NCBI RefSeq assembly: GCF_023278365.1
Contig: NZ_CP075338.1
Span: 1,054,001-1,118,000, forward strand
Reading direction: 5' to 3'
Source of the DNA: Epilithonimonas zeae
Lineage (GTDB): Bacteria; Bacteroidota; Bacteroidia; Flavobacteriales; Weeksellaceae
DNA: 64,000 bases
Below, piece by piece: positions 55,345-64,000 of the stretch. A program made the position numbers and the translations under genes. How positions within the stretch are numbered: position 1 is the stretch's first letter; each line of letters starts with the position of its first letter. Under the pieces are notes generated by a model. The model ran no database searches and had not been told where the DNA came from. It was given only the letters and a program-made list of their open reading frames with translations.

Positions 55345-56119
55345 AATCTTCTTCATTTTCGTTGAATGTACGTTTAGCCTCTTCATAACCAATATCGAAT
55401 ATTTCTTTTAAGCGTTGCGGATTTCTTTCGAAAATTCCATATTTGGACAATTTTTTTGAAGTAATGAACCAATCACAAAAAGCGAATTTATAAATCTCTG
55501 TTCTATGAGATAACAATTCATAAGCTCTTGTAGTAACAGAACGAATTGTTTTAAGGTCATTAACTTTTACATCTTGCGGCGGTGTAACATAGACTCCAAT
55601 CAATTTATCACATTCATTATGGATGACATCGGCTGGAAAATTATTTAGAACGCCACCATCGCTGTACATTTCGTCATTGATAAAATAAGGCGTAGAAATC
55701 CCCGGAATACAGGACGATGCAATAATAGCATCAACAATTTTATAATTTTTTTCGAAAACTTTTTGCTGACCTGTAATTAGTTCTGTCGCTACAATTCTCA
55801 CATCTTTCTCCAAATCTCCCAAAGTCATATCCTGAAAAATCGGATTGAGGTAAGTCGTAAAAATAGCAGACGAAACAAACCCAGGCTGATTAAATGTAAA
55901 ATGCTTCCAATGAAAAAAATAAATAGACTGAAAAAAATCCAAAATTTCCTCAGGAGTTTTCCCAACAGCATACAACGAACCAACAATAGAACCAGCACTG
56001 CAACAGGAAAGAATATCTGGTTCGATATTTTTCTCCTTAAAAAACTTCAGCACACCAGCATGAGCCAATCCACGCGTTCCTCCACCTGATAAAACCAATC
56101 CTAATTTTGAATCTTCCAT
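55316..56119 (-). CDS. Patatin-like phospholipase
   Basis: This 267-residue protein has the oxyanion loop LSGGGTRGLAHAG, the nucleophile in SCCSAGSIVGS and the catalytic dyad aspartate in YSDGGVLNNFP. The elbow reads C-C-S-A-G where G-x-S-x-G is usual, so the first glycine is replaced. There is no signal peptide, so it is predicted cytosolic or exported by another path. Its end overlaps the convergent hydrolase gene. Confidence 0.9.
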   Translation of the reverse strand: MEDSKLGLVLSGGGTRGLAHAGVLKFFKEKNIEPDILSCCSAGSIVGSLYAVGKTPEEILDFFQSIYFFHWKHFTFNQPGFVSSAIFTTYLNPIFQDMTLGDLEKDVRIVATELITGQQKVFEKNYKIVDAIIASSCIPGISTPYFINDEMYSDGGVLNNFPADVIHNECDKLIGVYVTPPQDVKVNDLKTIRSVTTRAYELLSHRTEIYKFAFCDWFITSKKLSKYGIFERNPQRLKEIFDIGYEEAKRTFNENEEDFTLFFLKKE

Positions 56120-56133
56120 TAAGTAAAATTAAA

Positions 56134-56159
56134 AAAACCGTAGAAGAATCTACGGTTTT
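56134..56159 (-). terminator. Hairpin terminator after lpdA
   Basis: Perfect stem AAAACCGTAGA / TCTACGGTTTT with an AGAA loop, 26 bp beyond the lpdA stop codon and just before the patatin gene start. Confidence 0.75.
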
Positions 56160-56184
56160 CATTTATTAATATTTTGTTAATCTA

Positions 56185-57576
56185 TTAGATGTGAATCACT
56201 TCTCCATAAGCCGCAGCCGCTGCTTCCATAATGGATTCTGACAATGTTGGATGCGGATGAATAGATTTGATGATGTCGTGACTAGTTGTTTCCAGTCTTC
56301 TTGCTACAACTGCTTCAGCAATCATATCAGTAACGCCGTCACCAACCATATGACAACCTAACCACTCGCCGTATTTAGCATCAAAAATAACTTTGATGAA
56401 ACCATCAACATCGCCATTTGCAGTTGCTTTTCCGGAAGCTGAGAAAGGGAATTTACCAACTTTGATTTCGTAACCTTTTTCTTTAGCTTGCTTTTCAGTC
56501 AAACCAACAGAAGCAATTTCCGGATGACAGTAGGTACAACCAGGAATATTTCCATAATCGATGGCTTCTACGTGCAATCCTTTGATTTTCTCCACACAAG
56601 TAATTCCTTCAGCAGAAGCAACGTGAGCCAAAGCCTGAGTCGGGATAATATCGCCGATTGCATAATAACCAGGAACAGAAGTCTGGTACCATTCGTTTAC
56701 CAAAACTTTTCCTTTTTCAGTTTTGATACCAACAGCCTCAAGACCGATTCCTTCTACGTTAGAAGCAATTCCAACAGCAGAAAGAAGAATATCAGCTTCT
56801 AAAGTGATTTCTCCGGTTGCTGTTTTCACTTTTGCTTTTACTCCATTTCCTGAAGTATCAACAGATTCTACAGAAGAATTAGTCATTATCTCGATACCAG
56901 CTTTTTTCAAAGATTTCTCAACGTGTTTTGAAACTTCTTCATCCTCCAAAGGAACGATGTTTGGCAAAAACTCAACAACAGTCACTTTAGTTCCCATAGA
57001 ATTATAGAAATCAGCAAACTCGATTCCGATAGCTCCAGAACCTACAACAATCATAGATTTTGGCTGCTCAGGAAGCGACAAAGCTTGTCTGTATCCAATT
57101 ACTTTTTTACCATCCTGAGGAAGATTTGGCAATTCTCTAGAACGAGCTCCAGTTGCAATAATAATATTAGTTCCGGAATATTCTGTAGTTTTTCCTTCTG
57201 CGTCGACAACAGAAACTTTTTTACCAGCTTTCACTGTTGCAGTTCCCATAATAACATCCACTTTATTCTTTCTCATTAAGAAAGCAATTCCGCTACTCAT
57301 TTTAGAAGCTACACCTCTACTTCTCTGAATCACTTTTGTGAAATCGAAGCCTGGATTTTCTACTTTATTAAGACCATAATCTTCAGCATGCTTCAAATAA
57401 TTGAAAACGTGAGCAGATTTTAGAAGCGCTTTAGTCGGGATACAACCCCAGTTAAGACAAATACCTCCAAGATTTTCTTTTTCGATTATAGCGGTTTTGA
57501 AACCCAATTGAGCAGCTCTGATTGCAGTTACATATCCGCCAGGTCCACTTCCAATAACAATAATATCGTAGTTCAT
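56185..57576 (-). CDS. lpdA: Dihydrolipoyl dehydrogenase
   Basis: This 463-residue E3 component of 2-oxo acid dehydrogenase complexes has the FAD motif GSGPGGYVTAIRAAQLG, the redox-active GGICLNWGCIP, the NAD motif VVGSGAIGIEFADFY and the C-terminal His-Glu pair in HPHPTLSE. It is encoded apart from the E1 and E2 genes. It has its own terminator. Confidence 0.96.
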   Translation of the reverse strand: MNYDIIVIGSGPGGYVTAIRAAQLGFKTAIIEKENLGGICLNWGCIPTKALLKSAHVFNYLKHAEDYGLNKVENPGFDFTKVIQRSRGVASKMSSGIAFLMRKNKVDVIMGTATVKAGKKVSVVDAEGKTTEYSGTNIIIATGARSRELPNLPQDGKKVIGYRQALSLPEQPKSMIVVGSGAIGIEFADFYNSMGTKVTVVEFLPNIVPLEDEEVSKHVEKSLKKAGIEIMTNSSVESVDTSGNGVKAKVKTATGEITLEADILLSAVGIASNVEGIGLEAVGIKTEKGKVLVNEWYQTSVPGYYAIGDIIPTQALAHVASAEGITCVEKIKGLHVEAIDYGNIPGCTYCHPEIASVGLTEKQAKEKGYEIKVGKFPFSASGKATANGDVDGFIKVIFDAKYGEWLGCHMVGDGVTDMIAEAVVARRLETTSHDIIKSIHPHPTLSESIMEAAAAAYGEVIHI

Positions 57577-57726
57577 TGTGATTAAAAAATTTTAGCGAAT
57601 TTACGGAAAATTATTGAAAGCATAGTATGACAAAAAGCAACTTTGTGAGTTGCTTTTGTATTAAATTAAGTTTAACGGTTTGATTCTAAAACAAACTCAC
57701 TTATATATTATTAGAACACCGAATGA

Positions 57727-57783
57727 CAGCAGCCCGACCTGAGCGAGAGTGACAAAAACGAGAACGGAGGGCGGAAATAGCTG
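57727..57783. repeat. Intergenic repeat element, family A, second copy
   Basis: Read on the minus strand it carries CAGCTATTTCCGCCCTCCG and CGCTCAGGTCGGGCTGC, matching the signatures of the element at 994-1130 with a few differences. This copy is shorter and its outer arms are not perfect. Confidence 0.65.
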
Positions 57784-57793
57784 ACCAAATCAT

Positions 57794-59401
57794 TTACAAT
57801 CCTAATAACACTTTATATTTCAACGAATTGACTTTGAATGAGAAATCTATTTTCTTGGTTTCATTGGCATTAAGAACAATGTCCCAAGTCAAATCGCCTG
57901 TTTTCTCATCGTAAATTGCGCCACCTTTATTCACCATACTGATAATGATTTGCTTGTCCGTAGATACAGGAACCTGATCCTTTATTCTCAGTTTTATTTT
58001 TTCGTTTTTGTTGTTTCTGATGGTAAACTGATAAGCATATTGCTGTTCTTTGTTGGAGGACGAAATGCTTTTTTCCATCGTCTTGTCCTTTATCAAATCT
58101 CTTTTAATAGAAACTCTCCTATCATCGCCCAAAGTGAGCAAAAGTTTGTTGTCCGTATTTTCTGTGTTAAGGGAAGTTTTGCCAACATTAGTATCTTGGA
58201 AAATGATATTCGCTTCTGCATTGATGAGATTGTACTTGTCCAGATTATCCAACTCTGCAATCAAAAATACCGTTTTATCCATCTTCGGAATCGTGTAATA
58301 AGTGTAAGTTGCCGGAATCTCGTTGACATCCAAATTGATGCTGTTATCCTGATCATTAGACAAAATCGTGTATAAATCCTTCAAATCATAACCAACGTTT
58401 AGTTGATTTTGAAATGCACTGGCACGAACAACTACTACAGATTCTATATCTTTTTCATCGGCTCTATCAGCTTGAGGTGTATTTTTTATTCCATAAGTCA
58501 CTTCATCTTTCACGATTGGAATAGGTTGTTGATAATACAAATTCCAATCATACAAATTCGGAATCTGTTTATGAACATTTGGGAAACCAGAAATCAAATG
58601 CAGTTCTACATTTTTCCAATCCAATCCAGAATTTTGTCTGATTAATGCTTTATATAATAATTTTGTTTTTGAATTGATATCCGGAATCACAACATCATAA
58701 TATGGTCGCCAAGAAGCCTCTCGAACACTGTATTTGATGTCCAGATTCACCAATTCGTCGACATCGCTGGAAACCTGAACCACCAATTTTCCTTTTGGAT
58801 AGTTTTCCATTTCCTTGCTGTTCAAATCAAATTTGGTTTGGAGTTTTCCTAATTTGACATTCAGTTTAGAAATGTCATTTTCCACGTTATCCAATTGCAA
58901 ACTAAGGTCAATTCTCTTCTTTTGGTAATATTCAATCAACTTTTCCAATTCTTTGGAATAAGATGTTGACCCAGAATTAATGGTTTGATTTTTATCCAAA
59001 ATCCCGATACTGTTCGCCAGAGAGGTTTTCTGAATTGTAAGATCTTTAATCTTTTTCTCCATCAGAGAAATGCTGTCCAAAACAACTCTGTGTTCCGGAT
59101 TTTTCTTATCCAATTCTATTTTATAAAAATCTTCGTCATCCGTAAAACGATAAGTCAACACAGAAACCTTGGATTTGGAACCGATTTTTATTGAGGATTC
59201 ATCAATGTCTTCAGCGATATTGGCAATCACGATTTCCGAACTTCCTTTTGGGATTTTGAAAGTTGTATTGCTGTACAATTCTGCAGATTGTTCATATAGC
59301 ATCACCGATTTTAGTTTTGCTTCTGAGAAGATTGGTTTTTGAGCTGTAACAATTGTGATAAAAATGCTAAAGCTGATTGTTAAAAAATGTTTTAATTTCA
59401 T
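57794..59401 (-). CDS. DUF4139/DUF4140 (mucoidy inhibitor-like) exported protein
   Basis: This 535-residue protein has a signal peptide (cleavage near VTA-QK), an N-terminal DUF4140 domain (AKLKSVMLYEQSAELYSNT), a coiled coil (about 110-205), and the DUF4139 beta domain (SVREASWRPYYDVVIP, LYKALIRQNSGLDWKNVELHLISG). The function of the family is unknown. It is 17 bp downstream of the vWA chimera and is thus the third gene of the sigma-factor operon. Confidence 0.88.
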   Translation of the reverse strand: MKLKHFLTISFSIFITIVTAQKPIFSEAKLKSVMLYEQSAELYSNTTFKIPKGSSEIVIANIAEDIDESSIKIGSKSKVSVLTYRFTDDEDFYKIELDKKNPEHRVVLDSISLMEKKIKDLTIQKTSLANSIGILDKNQTINSGSTSYSKELEKLIEYYQKKRIDLSLQLDNVENDISKLNVKLGKLQTKFDLNSKEMENYPKGKLVVQVSSDVDELVNLDIKYSVREASWRPYYDVVIPDINSKTKLLYKALIRQNSGLDWKNVELHLISGFPNVHKQIPNLYDWNLYYQQPIPIVKDEVTYGIKNTPQADRADEKDIESVVVVRASAFQNQLNVGYDLKDLYTILSNDQDNSINLDVNEIPATYTYYTIPKMDKTVFLIAELDNLDKYNLINAEANIIFQDTNVGKTSLNTENTDNKLLLTLGDDRRVSIKRDLIKDKTMEKSISSSNKEQQYAYQFTIRNNKNEKIKLRIKDQVPVSTDKQIIISMVNKGGAIYDEKTGDLTWDIVLNANETKKIDFSFKVNSLKYKVLLGL

Positions 59402-59418
59402 AATATGTGTTTTTTAAT

Positions 59419-61794
59419 TCAGTTTTTTATTAATTTAAATGTTTCTGAATCTGTTCCGTATTTCAGTTTAACAAGATACACACTTTGAGGGTAATTTGAA
59501 ATATCAAAATGATGAAGACCTTTTACTAAGTTGTTTTTCTTAATTAAAATCTTCCCTGTATAATCATACAATACAAATTCTTCAACATCTCTTTTTGTAT
59601 CAATTTTGAAACTACCTTTTGTTGGATTTGGATAAATCTTAGTGGCGAAATCTTTTTTATCCAAACTTTCTACTTCCAATTTTTTGTTGATGTATTCTTT
59701 TGTAACACCATCTTTACAATCCGGAACAGTTGAACGCTGAAGAATTAACCTCAATAACAAATCATTCAGTTTTTCAACTTCATATTCGCTTGCAGTTGGT
59801 TTGATGTGATTGTTGCCAATTCCGCTGTCATTAGTCAAAAAGGTATAAGTTCCGTTTGTCAACAATGCAAATGTCCGCATCAGATATTCCGTTTGTTTAT
59901 CGGTGTCGCTTGCTGCAATTGGAATAATAATAATTCCTTTTTTGGAAGCTAGTTTTATTTTTTGGTGAAGTCTTTCAATATTTTCCTCGGACAAATGTGG
60001 TGGCGCATCCAGAAGAAGAAACATTATTTTCGTGGAATTTTCATTACTCCAAGCTAATTCATCAATTGATGAATCTAAAGCTTCTACAACTGCTTCCGGC
60101 GTATCACCTCCACCTTTTGCATCTTGTTTTTTGATGAAATTTATAAGATTTTCTGAATTGTTAGAAAAATCAAATTTTCTAGTCACGTACTCATCACCAT
60201 TATCTCTGTAAAAAACAGAACCATATCTTACATTAGTTTGCGTCAAATTGGATTCTACTTTTTTCAAAACATCCAATAATTCTGATTTCAAATAATTGAT
60301 TTCATCTCCCATAGAACCTGTTGCATCTACAACAAATACTAAGTCTAAAGCTCTTCTTCGAGTACAGCTCTCATTGATTTTAATCAAATTTTGTCCGTCA
60401 CGAAATTCTTTTGCATTGTTAACCAATAAATTTCCATCCTCATCTACAATTGAATATTGAGAATAATTCTGATTTTGATTCAAAATTGATGAAATCCAAA
60501 GTTCAGCATTCCCACGATTGTCCGTTATACTTTCCCAAACGATTTCTTTTTTATCATTTATCAGCTTTAATTTTTTTCCTATAACTGGATTATTATCCAA
60601 ATTGGTCAATTGAACAGAAACTCTTTTATCTGGAAAAAATTTCCAAGTATTTTTATATTGGTCAAGAATAGGAACCGCAATATCCTGCCAATAATTCCAT
60701 TTGGAAAAATCGTTCACTTCGCCAGCTGTTAGTTTTCCAGCGTCTGGTAAATCTTTTTCAGATTCTTCAACTTGTTTTTGCAAAGCTTCTTTAGATTCTG
60801 TCTTAAGTTGTTTTTTTAATGCTCTTTTCTCTTTTCTGGAAAGATTTTTTGTTTTAATTATTACGACACCATTTAACGCTTTGCTTCCATACAAACTGGT
60901 TGCGGCTTCCTTTTTTAGAATCTGCATCGATTCTATAGAATTAGGATTGAGAACAGTCAAAATTTTTGAAGATTCTTCTTTCCCATCCACGATGTACAAT
61001 GGTTCTTTAGATTTATCATAAGAAGATAGTCCTCGAATCAACGTAGTAGCCGAATTAGATTTATTAACTTTAAGTCCCAGTGCTTTTCCTTCAAGAAGCG
61101 AAGAACGTCCTAAAGGGAATCCATCTTTGATTCCTGTTATTGAATTTTTTTCAGCTATTTCTGTAGCATACATTGCAGAAACTTTCGTTTCACTTGCAGA
61201 TTTATGATTAGAAGGAGGCGCTGGCGGTGGAGAATATGTAGGTTCATAAACTTCATTTTTAACTAATCCGCTTGTTGTTTCCAGAAGTTTTGGAATTGGT
61301 GGAGGCACACTTATGTTTTCAACTTCAACACGATTAATGTTGTTTTCATCTGTTACATACTCAGGTTTTCTCTCAAAAAGAATAGCATCATTATTCTTAG
61401 GCTGAGCTTCGTGATATGCAATAATATCTTGTACTTCAGCGGGTTTTATTGGACTTTTAGCTAAATTCTCTTTAAAAGTTTTATTGATTTCTTCAACTTT
61501 TTTCGGAGTTTCTATCAGATTGGGATTGATTGGTTTTCCGTAATCATTTGAAGCGATTTGAAGTTCAATTTTCGCTTTATCATCATTCATAAAATATAAA
61601 ACGCCAAATGTCAAAGCCAATCCTGCAGCAATTCCGTAAGGTAACCAAATCGGGATGATTCCTTTCTTTTGTTCTTTCTTGTCCAGCTTTTCTTCAACTT
61701 TTTCCCAAACTTTTTCAAAAGAAGGAAATGTTGGATTTTCTTCTGCCGATTTCCCAGCATCGCTAAACATTTTATCAATATCTTGATTTTCCAT
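59419..61794 (-). CDS. Chimeric membrane protein: anti-sigma-like N-terminus, TonB plug, vWA domain, T9SS sorting tail
   Basis: This 791-residue protein has no N-terminal signal peptide. Residues 1-47 are a charged cytoplasmic region (SFEKVWEKVEEKLD), resembling the short heads of anti-sigma factors. A single helix (48-69) follows. Then come a Pro-rich linker, a TonB-plug-like domain (220-317; EPLYIVDGKEESS, NPNSIESMQILKKEAATSLYGS, NGVVIIKTK), an insertion with a beta domain, a von Willebrand A domain (483-690; MIDAS Asp490-Thr492-Ser494, Thr565, Asp596), and a T9SS type A tail (718-791; IYPNPTKGSFKI). A sorting tail on a membrane-anchored protein is odd. The gene is 11 bp downstream of an ECF sigma factor, so it is probably its regulator. 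Confidence 0.8.
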   Translation of the reverse strand: MENQDIDKMFSDAGKSAEENPTFPSFEKVWEKVEEKLDKKEQKKGIIPIWLPYGIAAGLALTFGVLYFMNDDKAKIELQIASNDYGKPINPNLIETPKKVEEINKTFKENLAKSPIKPAEVQDIIAYHEAQPKNNDAILFERKPEYVTDENNINRVEVENISVPPPIPKLLETTSGLVKNEVYEPTYSPPPAPPSNHKSASETKVSAMYATEIAEKNSITGIKDGFPLGRSSLLEGKALGLKVNKSNSATTLIRGLSSYDKSKEPLYIVDGKEESSKILTVLNPNSIESMQILKKEAATSLYGSKALNGVVIIKTKNLSRKEKRALKKQLKTESKEALQKQVEESEKDLPDAGKLTAGEVNDFSKWNYWQDIAVPILDQYKNTWKFFPDKRVSVQLTNLDNNPVIGKKLKLINDKKEIVWESITDNRGNAELWISSILNQNQNYSQYSIVDEDGNLLVNNAKEFRDGQNLIKINESCTRRRALDLVFVVDATGSMGDEINYLKSELLDVLKKVESNLTQTNVRYGSVFYRDNGDEYVTRKFDFSNNSENLINFIKKQDAKGGGDTPEAVVEALDSSIDELAWSNENSTKIMFLLLDAPPHLSEENIERLHQKIKLASKKGIIIIPIAASDTDKQTEYLMRTFALLTNGTYTFLTNDSGIGNNHIKPTASEYEVEKLNDLLLRLILQRSTVPDCKDGVTKEYINKKLEVESLDKKDFATKIYPNPTKGSFKIDTKRDVEEFVLYDYTGKILIKKNNLVKGLHHFDISNYPQSVYLVKLKYGTDSETFKLIKN

Positions 61795-61805
61795 TTTTTT
61801 AAACT

Positions 61806-62330
61806 TTAAGAATTAATTGTTTGAAGTTTCACAAGCTCCTGCAATTTTTTGCGGGCAAAATTCACCTGAGATTTGGATGTTCCTTCTGAGATCGAAAGCA
61901 TTTGCGCAATTTCTTTGTGAGGATAACCTTCCATCGCAAACAGATTGAAAATTGTTCTACAGCCTTCAGGAAGGAAATTAAGAAGAGACAAAATCCCTCT
62001 TTCTTCTGAAACATTTTCTGTCTCTGAGTCTGGTAAATCCACAAAATTTTCTTCAATAGAAATAGAAAACGGCTGTTTCTTGCGAAGCTTCTGAAGACAC
62101 TGATTCACTACAATTTTCTTTGCCCAAGCATCGAAAACCTTAAAATCTTTGAGTTGTTCCAGTTTTGTGAAAATGATGTAGAAAGAATCAGCCAAAACTT
62201 CTTCCGCATCTTCGTCGTTTTTCAGGTAACGTTTGCAGGTCGCAAAGAATCTGCCTGCATATTCTTCATAAAGTTTCCGCTGTGCGTTGCGGTCTTTATT
62301 TCTGCATCTTATGTATATGTCGTGTTCCAT
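61806..62330 (-). CDS. ECF-family RNA polymerase sigma factor
   Basis: This 174-residue sigma-70 family protein has region 2 (AQRKLYEEYAGRFFATCKRYLKNDEDAEEVLADSF) and region 4 (LPEGCRTIFNLFAMEGYPHKEIAQML, SEGTSKSQVNFARKKL) with the usual linker. It would redirect RNA polymerase to a small regulon. It heads an operon with the chimeric vWA protein and the DUF4139 protein; it may transcribe its own operon. Confidence 0.95.
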   Translation of the reverse strand: MEHDIYIRCRNKDRNAQRKLYEEYAGRFFATCKRYLKNDEDAEEVLADSFYIIFTKLEQLKDFKVFDAWAKKIVVNQCLQKLRKKQPFSISIEENFVDLPDSETENVSEERGILSLLNFLPEGCRTIFNLFAMEGYPHKEIAQMLSISEGTSKSQVNFARKKLQELVKLQTINS

Positions 62331-62456
62331 ACATTGGCTTTTATAAGGAAAGATGCAATAGTTTAAAAAAGGTTGGAATTATTCTGAAAATTTATGAAAA
62401 AACTTTGAAAGTTGGCTTCCAAAGTTTTGAAATTAAATTATTATTGGATTGAAAGT

Positions 62457-62521
62457 CTTCGACTCCGCTCAGACTGACATTACATTTAGTATTAGAATTG
62501 TCACACTGAGCGGAGTCGAAG
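62457..62521. repeat. Intergenic inverted repeat, family E
   Basis: Arms CTTCGACTCCGCTCAG (62457-62472) and CTGAGCGGAGTCGAAG (62506-62521) are 16-bp perfect complements with a 33-nt loop containing TGACA / TGTCA. It lies between the epimerase gene's end and the sigma factor's 5' region, where a terminator could also be expected, but there is no T-run. Confidence 0.75.
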
Positions 62522-62544
62522 TGTTTTATTTTAATCCATTCAAA

Positions 62545-63435
62545 TTATAATTTCTCTAAGGCTTTTTCAAAAGTATCATACTGAAATTTAAATCCATTTT
62601 CCAATAGAATCTCAGGATAGACATTTCGGCTTTTCAGCATCAGTTCGGTTTCTGTTTTGATGAAGATTGAAGCGATTTCTAATAACCAAACCGGACTTGG
62701 AATCCCAAATGGAACTTTAATCTTTTTCCGAATTTGGCTCATCATATTTTCATTAGACAAAGGTTCTGGAGCTGTAATATTAATTGCACCTTCAAGCTTT
62801 TCATTTTCAATAATGAAGTTAACGGCTTCACAAAAATCATCAATATGAATCCAGCTCATCATTTGGTCACCTCTACCCTGTTTTCCTCCTAAACCGAGTT
62901 TCGAAATCTGCATAAACTTTGGAAATGCACCATCATTTTCTCCAAGAACAATTGAAGTTCTGAGCGCCACTTTTCTGATATTTGGATTTTTTGTTTTGAA
63001 GAATTCTTTCTCCCAAGATTTACAGATATTCATAGAGAAATCATCGCCGATGATTCCGTTTTCCTCTGTATTGAGGTGTGTTTCTGAATGAACATAAATT
63101 GTTGCGGAACTTGCATTCAGCCAAATTTTTGGTGGATTTTGACATTCATCAATAACGCTTTGCAAAACTCTTGTTGAGTTGATTCTAGAATCGTAGATTT
63201 CTTTTTTGTTCTTTTCATTGTAACGACAATCAACAGATTTTCCTGCAAGATTAATTAGGACATTTGCATTTTCCAATTCATTTTTCCAAGCTCCAATTGT
63301 TTTTGCATCCCAAAAGATTTCGTTTCTGCGTTTCGGATTTCTTGTAAGGATTTTAACTTCGTAGTTTTTATCAAGAAAATAGTTTTCGAGATTTCTTCCA
63401 AGGAAACCGGTTCCTGCTGCGATGATTATTTTCAT
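62545..63435 (-). CDS. TIGR01777-type SDR family epimerase (SDR39U1-like)
   Basis: This protein of about 296 residues has a Rossmann start MKIIIAAGTGFLGRNLENYF (glycine-rich motif AGTGFLG), LINLAGKSVDCRYNEKNK, RINSTRVL and the family's C-terminal domain (SPVWLLEIASIFIKTETELMLKSRNVYPE). The ATG at 63435 fits the family start; another ATG is three codons earlier (63444). Substrate unknown. It belongs to the NAD(P)-dependent epimerase/dehydratase superfamily. Confidence 0.92.
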   Translation of the reverse strand: MKIIIAAGTGFLGRNLENYFLDKNYEVKILTRNPKRRNEIFWDAKTIGAWKNELENANVLINLAGKSVDCRYNEKNKKEIYDSRINSTRVLQSVIDECQNPPKIWLNASSATIYVHSETHLNTEENGIIGDDFSMNICKSWEKEFFKTKNPNIRKVALRTSIVLGENDGAFPKFMQISKLGLGGKQGRGDQMMSWIHIDDFCEAVNFIIENEKLEGAINITAPEPLSNENMMSQIRKKIKVPFGIPSPVWLLEIASIFIKTETELMLKSRNVYPEILLENGFKFQYDTFEKALEKL

Positions 63436-63453
63436 TGTGTTCATTTTTTTAGG

Positions 63454-63577
63454 TTAACCACATAGACACATAGAATTATGATGTTAGATTTCAAAAAAAG
63501 AGTAAATAGTAGAATTGAAAGGTTTGCAAACTATTTTATCTTTTAATACAAAGAAACTACATGTCTATGTGGTTTAA
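63454..63577. repeat. Intergenic inverted repeat, family C-like (CACATAGA words)
   Basis: Left end TTAACCACATAGACA followed by CATAGA; right end TGTCTATGTGGTTTAA, complementary over 13 bp. Each end has direct 8-bp repeats of CACATAGA or its decay. The outer TTAAACCAC word is shared with family C at 19281 and 22513, though the core differs. Confidence 0.65.
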
Positions 63578-63584
63578 AATATTT

Positions 63585-64000
63585 TTAATTAATAGCAAAT
63601 TCCACATTTCTCCTTGTATGGACTTCAATTTCAGAACCTTCTGCAAGCATTACTGATATTGGTTTTGCATCGTTCAGAAAATTGAAATCAGCTCCATAAT
63701 TTTCTTTGAAATCCACCTTAATTTCATAATTCTGGATGTTGTAAAAATTCCATTTTGGATGTTTTACTTCATATTCAGAAGTTTGATTATTGTTTTTTGT
63801 AAACCCAAAGTAATGTTCTGTAATGAATTCAAAATCAGAACCCTTAATCATTTCTCCCTGAATATTTTCTGCTTTTAAAGTCATTGTATTGAGTTTTGAA
63901 GTCTGCCAGCTGTAAGAAGTGGAAAGTTCATTATTAGATTCTATGATAGAATGAGCCATCGGTAAAGTGCAATAATTCTCATTATAAAATGTGTTCGCAA
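63585..64000 (-). CDS. DUF2071 protein, C-terminal part (cut by window edge)
   Basis: The frame is open through the right edge: the codons before the ATG at 63959 continue as ANTFYNENYCTLPM without a stop, so the gene starts outside the window. The visible part, with DFEFITEHYFGFTKNNN and EYEVKHPKWNFYNI, matches the YqjF/DUF2071 family, whose function is unknown. The family's usual length is about 240 residues, so about 100 residues lie beyond the edge. Confidence 0.8.
   Translation of the reverse strand, partial: ANTFYNENYCTLPMAHSIIESNNELSTSYSWQTSKLNTMTLKAENIQGEMIKGSDFEFITEHYFGFTKNNNQTSEYEVKHPKWNFYNIQNYEIKVDFKENYGADFNFLNDAKPISVMLAEGSEIEVHTRRNVEFAIN

Overview
The window looks like chromosome of a Bacteroidota bacterium of class Flavobacteriia, most likely Chryseobacterium or a close Weeksellaceae relative. 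This is inferred from AT-rich DNA, several copies of the flavobacterial -7 promoter element TAnnTTTG, a type IX secretion (T9SS) C-terminal sorting domain, GIN-domain lipoproteins, an atpD-atpC pair apart from other ATP synthase genes, menaquinone genes, and an SRP RNA of the Bacteroidota form. I saw no phage, transposase, CRISPR array, tRNA or rRNA.

Layout. 1-2583: the end of an RND efflux pump gene and its outer-membrane channel. 2660-9913: a six-gene minus-strand signalling operon with a REC-PAS histidine kinase, a 1202-residue CHASE3/HAMP/GAF hybrid kinase with three receiver domains, two lone receivers, and CheR and CheB enzymes, without any chemoreceptor, CheA or CheW. 10122-13041: a radical SAM enzyme with a DUF1826-like partner. 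13108-28460: a carbohydrate locus with a FucP-type permease, two exported GH3 beta-glycosidases, two nucleoside-hydrolase-fold proteins, two esterases and a TonB-dependent receptor, facing a NrtR-type NUDIX regulator; no SusD is present. 28540-39410: mostly housekeeping genes (atpDC, ribF, a third GH3, mmcQ/yjbR-type, kdsB, aminotransferase, phosphosugar mutase). Between kdsB and the aminotransferase sits a small four-helix-bundle (S23/IVP) gene bracketed by inverted arrays of a 7-bp repeat. 40135-41861: an AT-rich two-gene unit, an ABC/OLD-like ATPase overlapping a small PD-(D/E)XK-like protein, which I take as a candidate defence system. 41873-52562: glycosyltransferase, DUF4199, SRP RNA, UPF0173 hydrolase, TPR protein, menA, serine hydrolase, menB, DUF4920, GIN protein, a cysteine-less CdsZ-type coiled-coil protein and Nif3. 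52573-53487: an Xre-RES toxin-antitoxin pair. 53611-57576: voltage-gated K+ channel, alpha/beta hydrolase, patatin, lipoamide dehydrogenase. 57794-62330: an ECF sigma factor, a chimeric membrane protein (apparent anti-sigma N-terminus, TonB plug, vWA domain and T9SS tail) and a DUF4139 protein. The right edge cuts a DUF2071 gene.

A pattern across the window is the number of intergenic elements with inverted ends made of short direct repeats of 7, 8 or 9 bp. They fall into several sequence families and touch start or stop codons in some places. The S23 cassette looks like a gene-bearing version of these elements. This, the ATPase/nuclease pair and the sigma/vWA chimera are the three places I would look at first.
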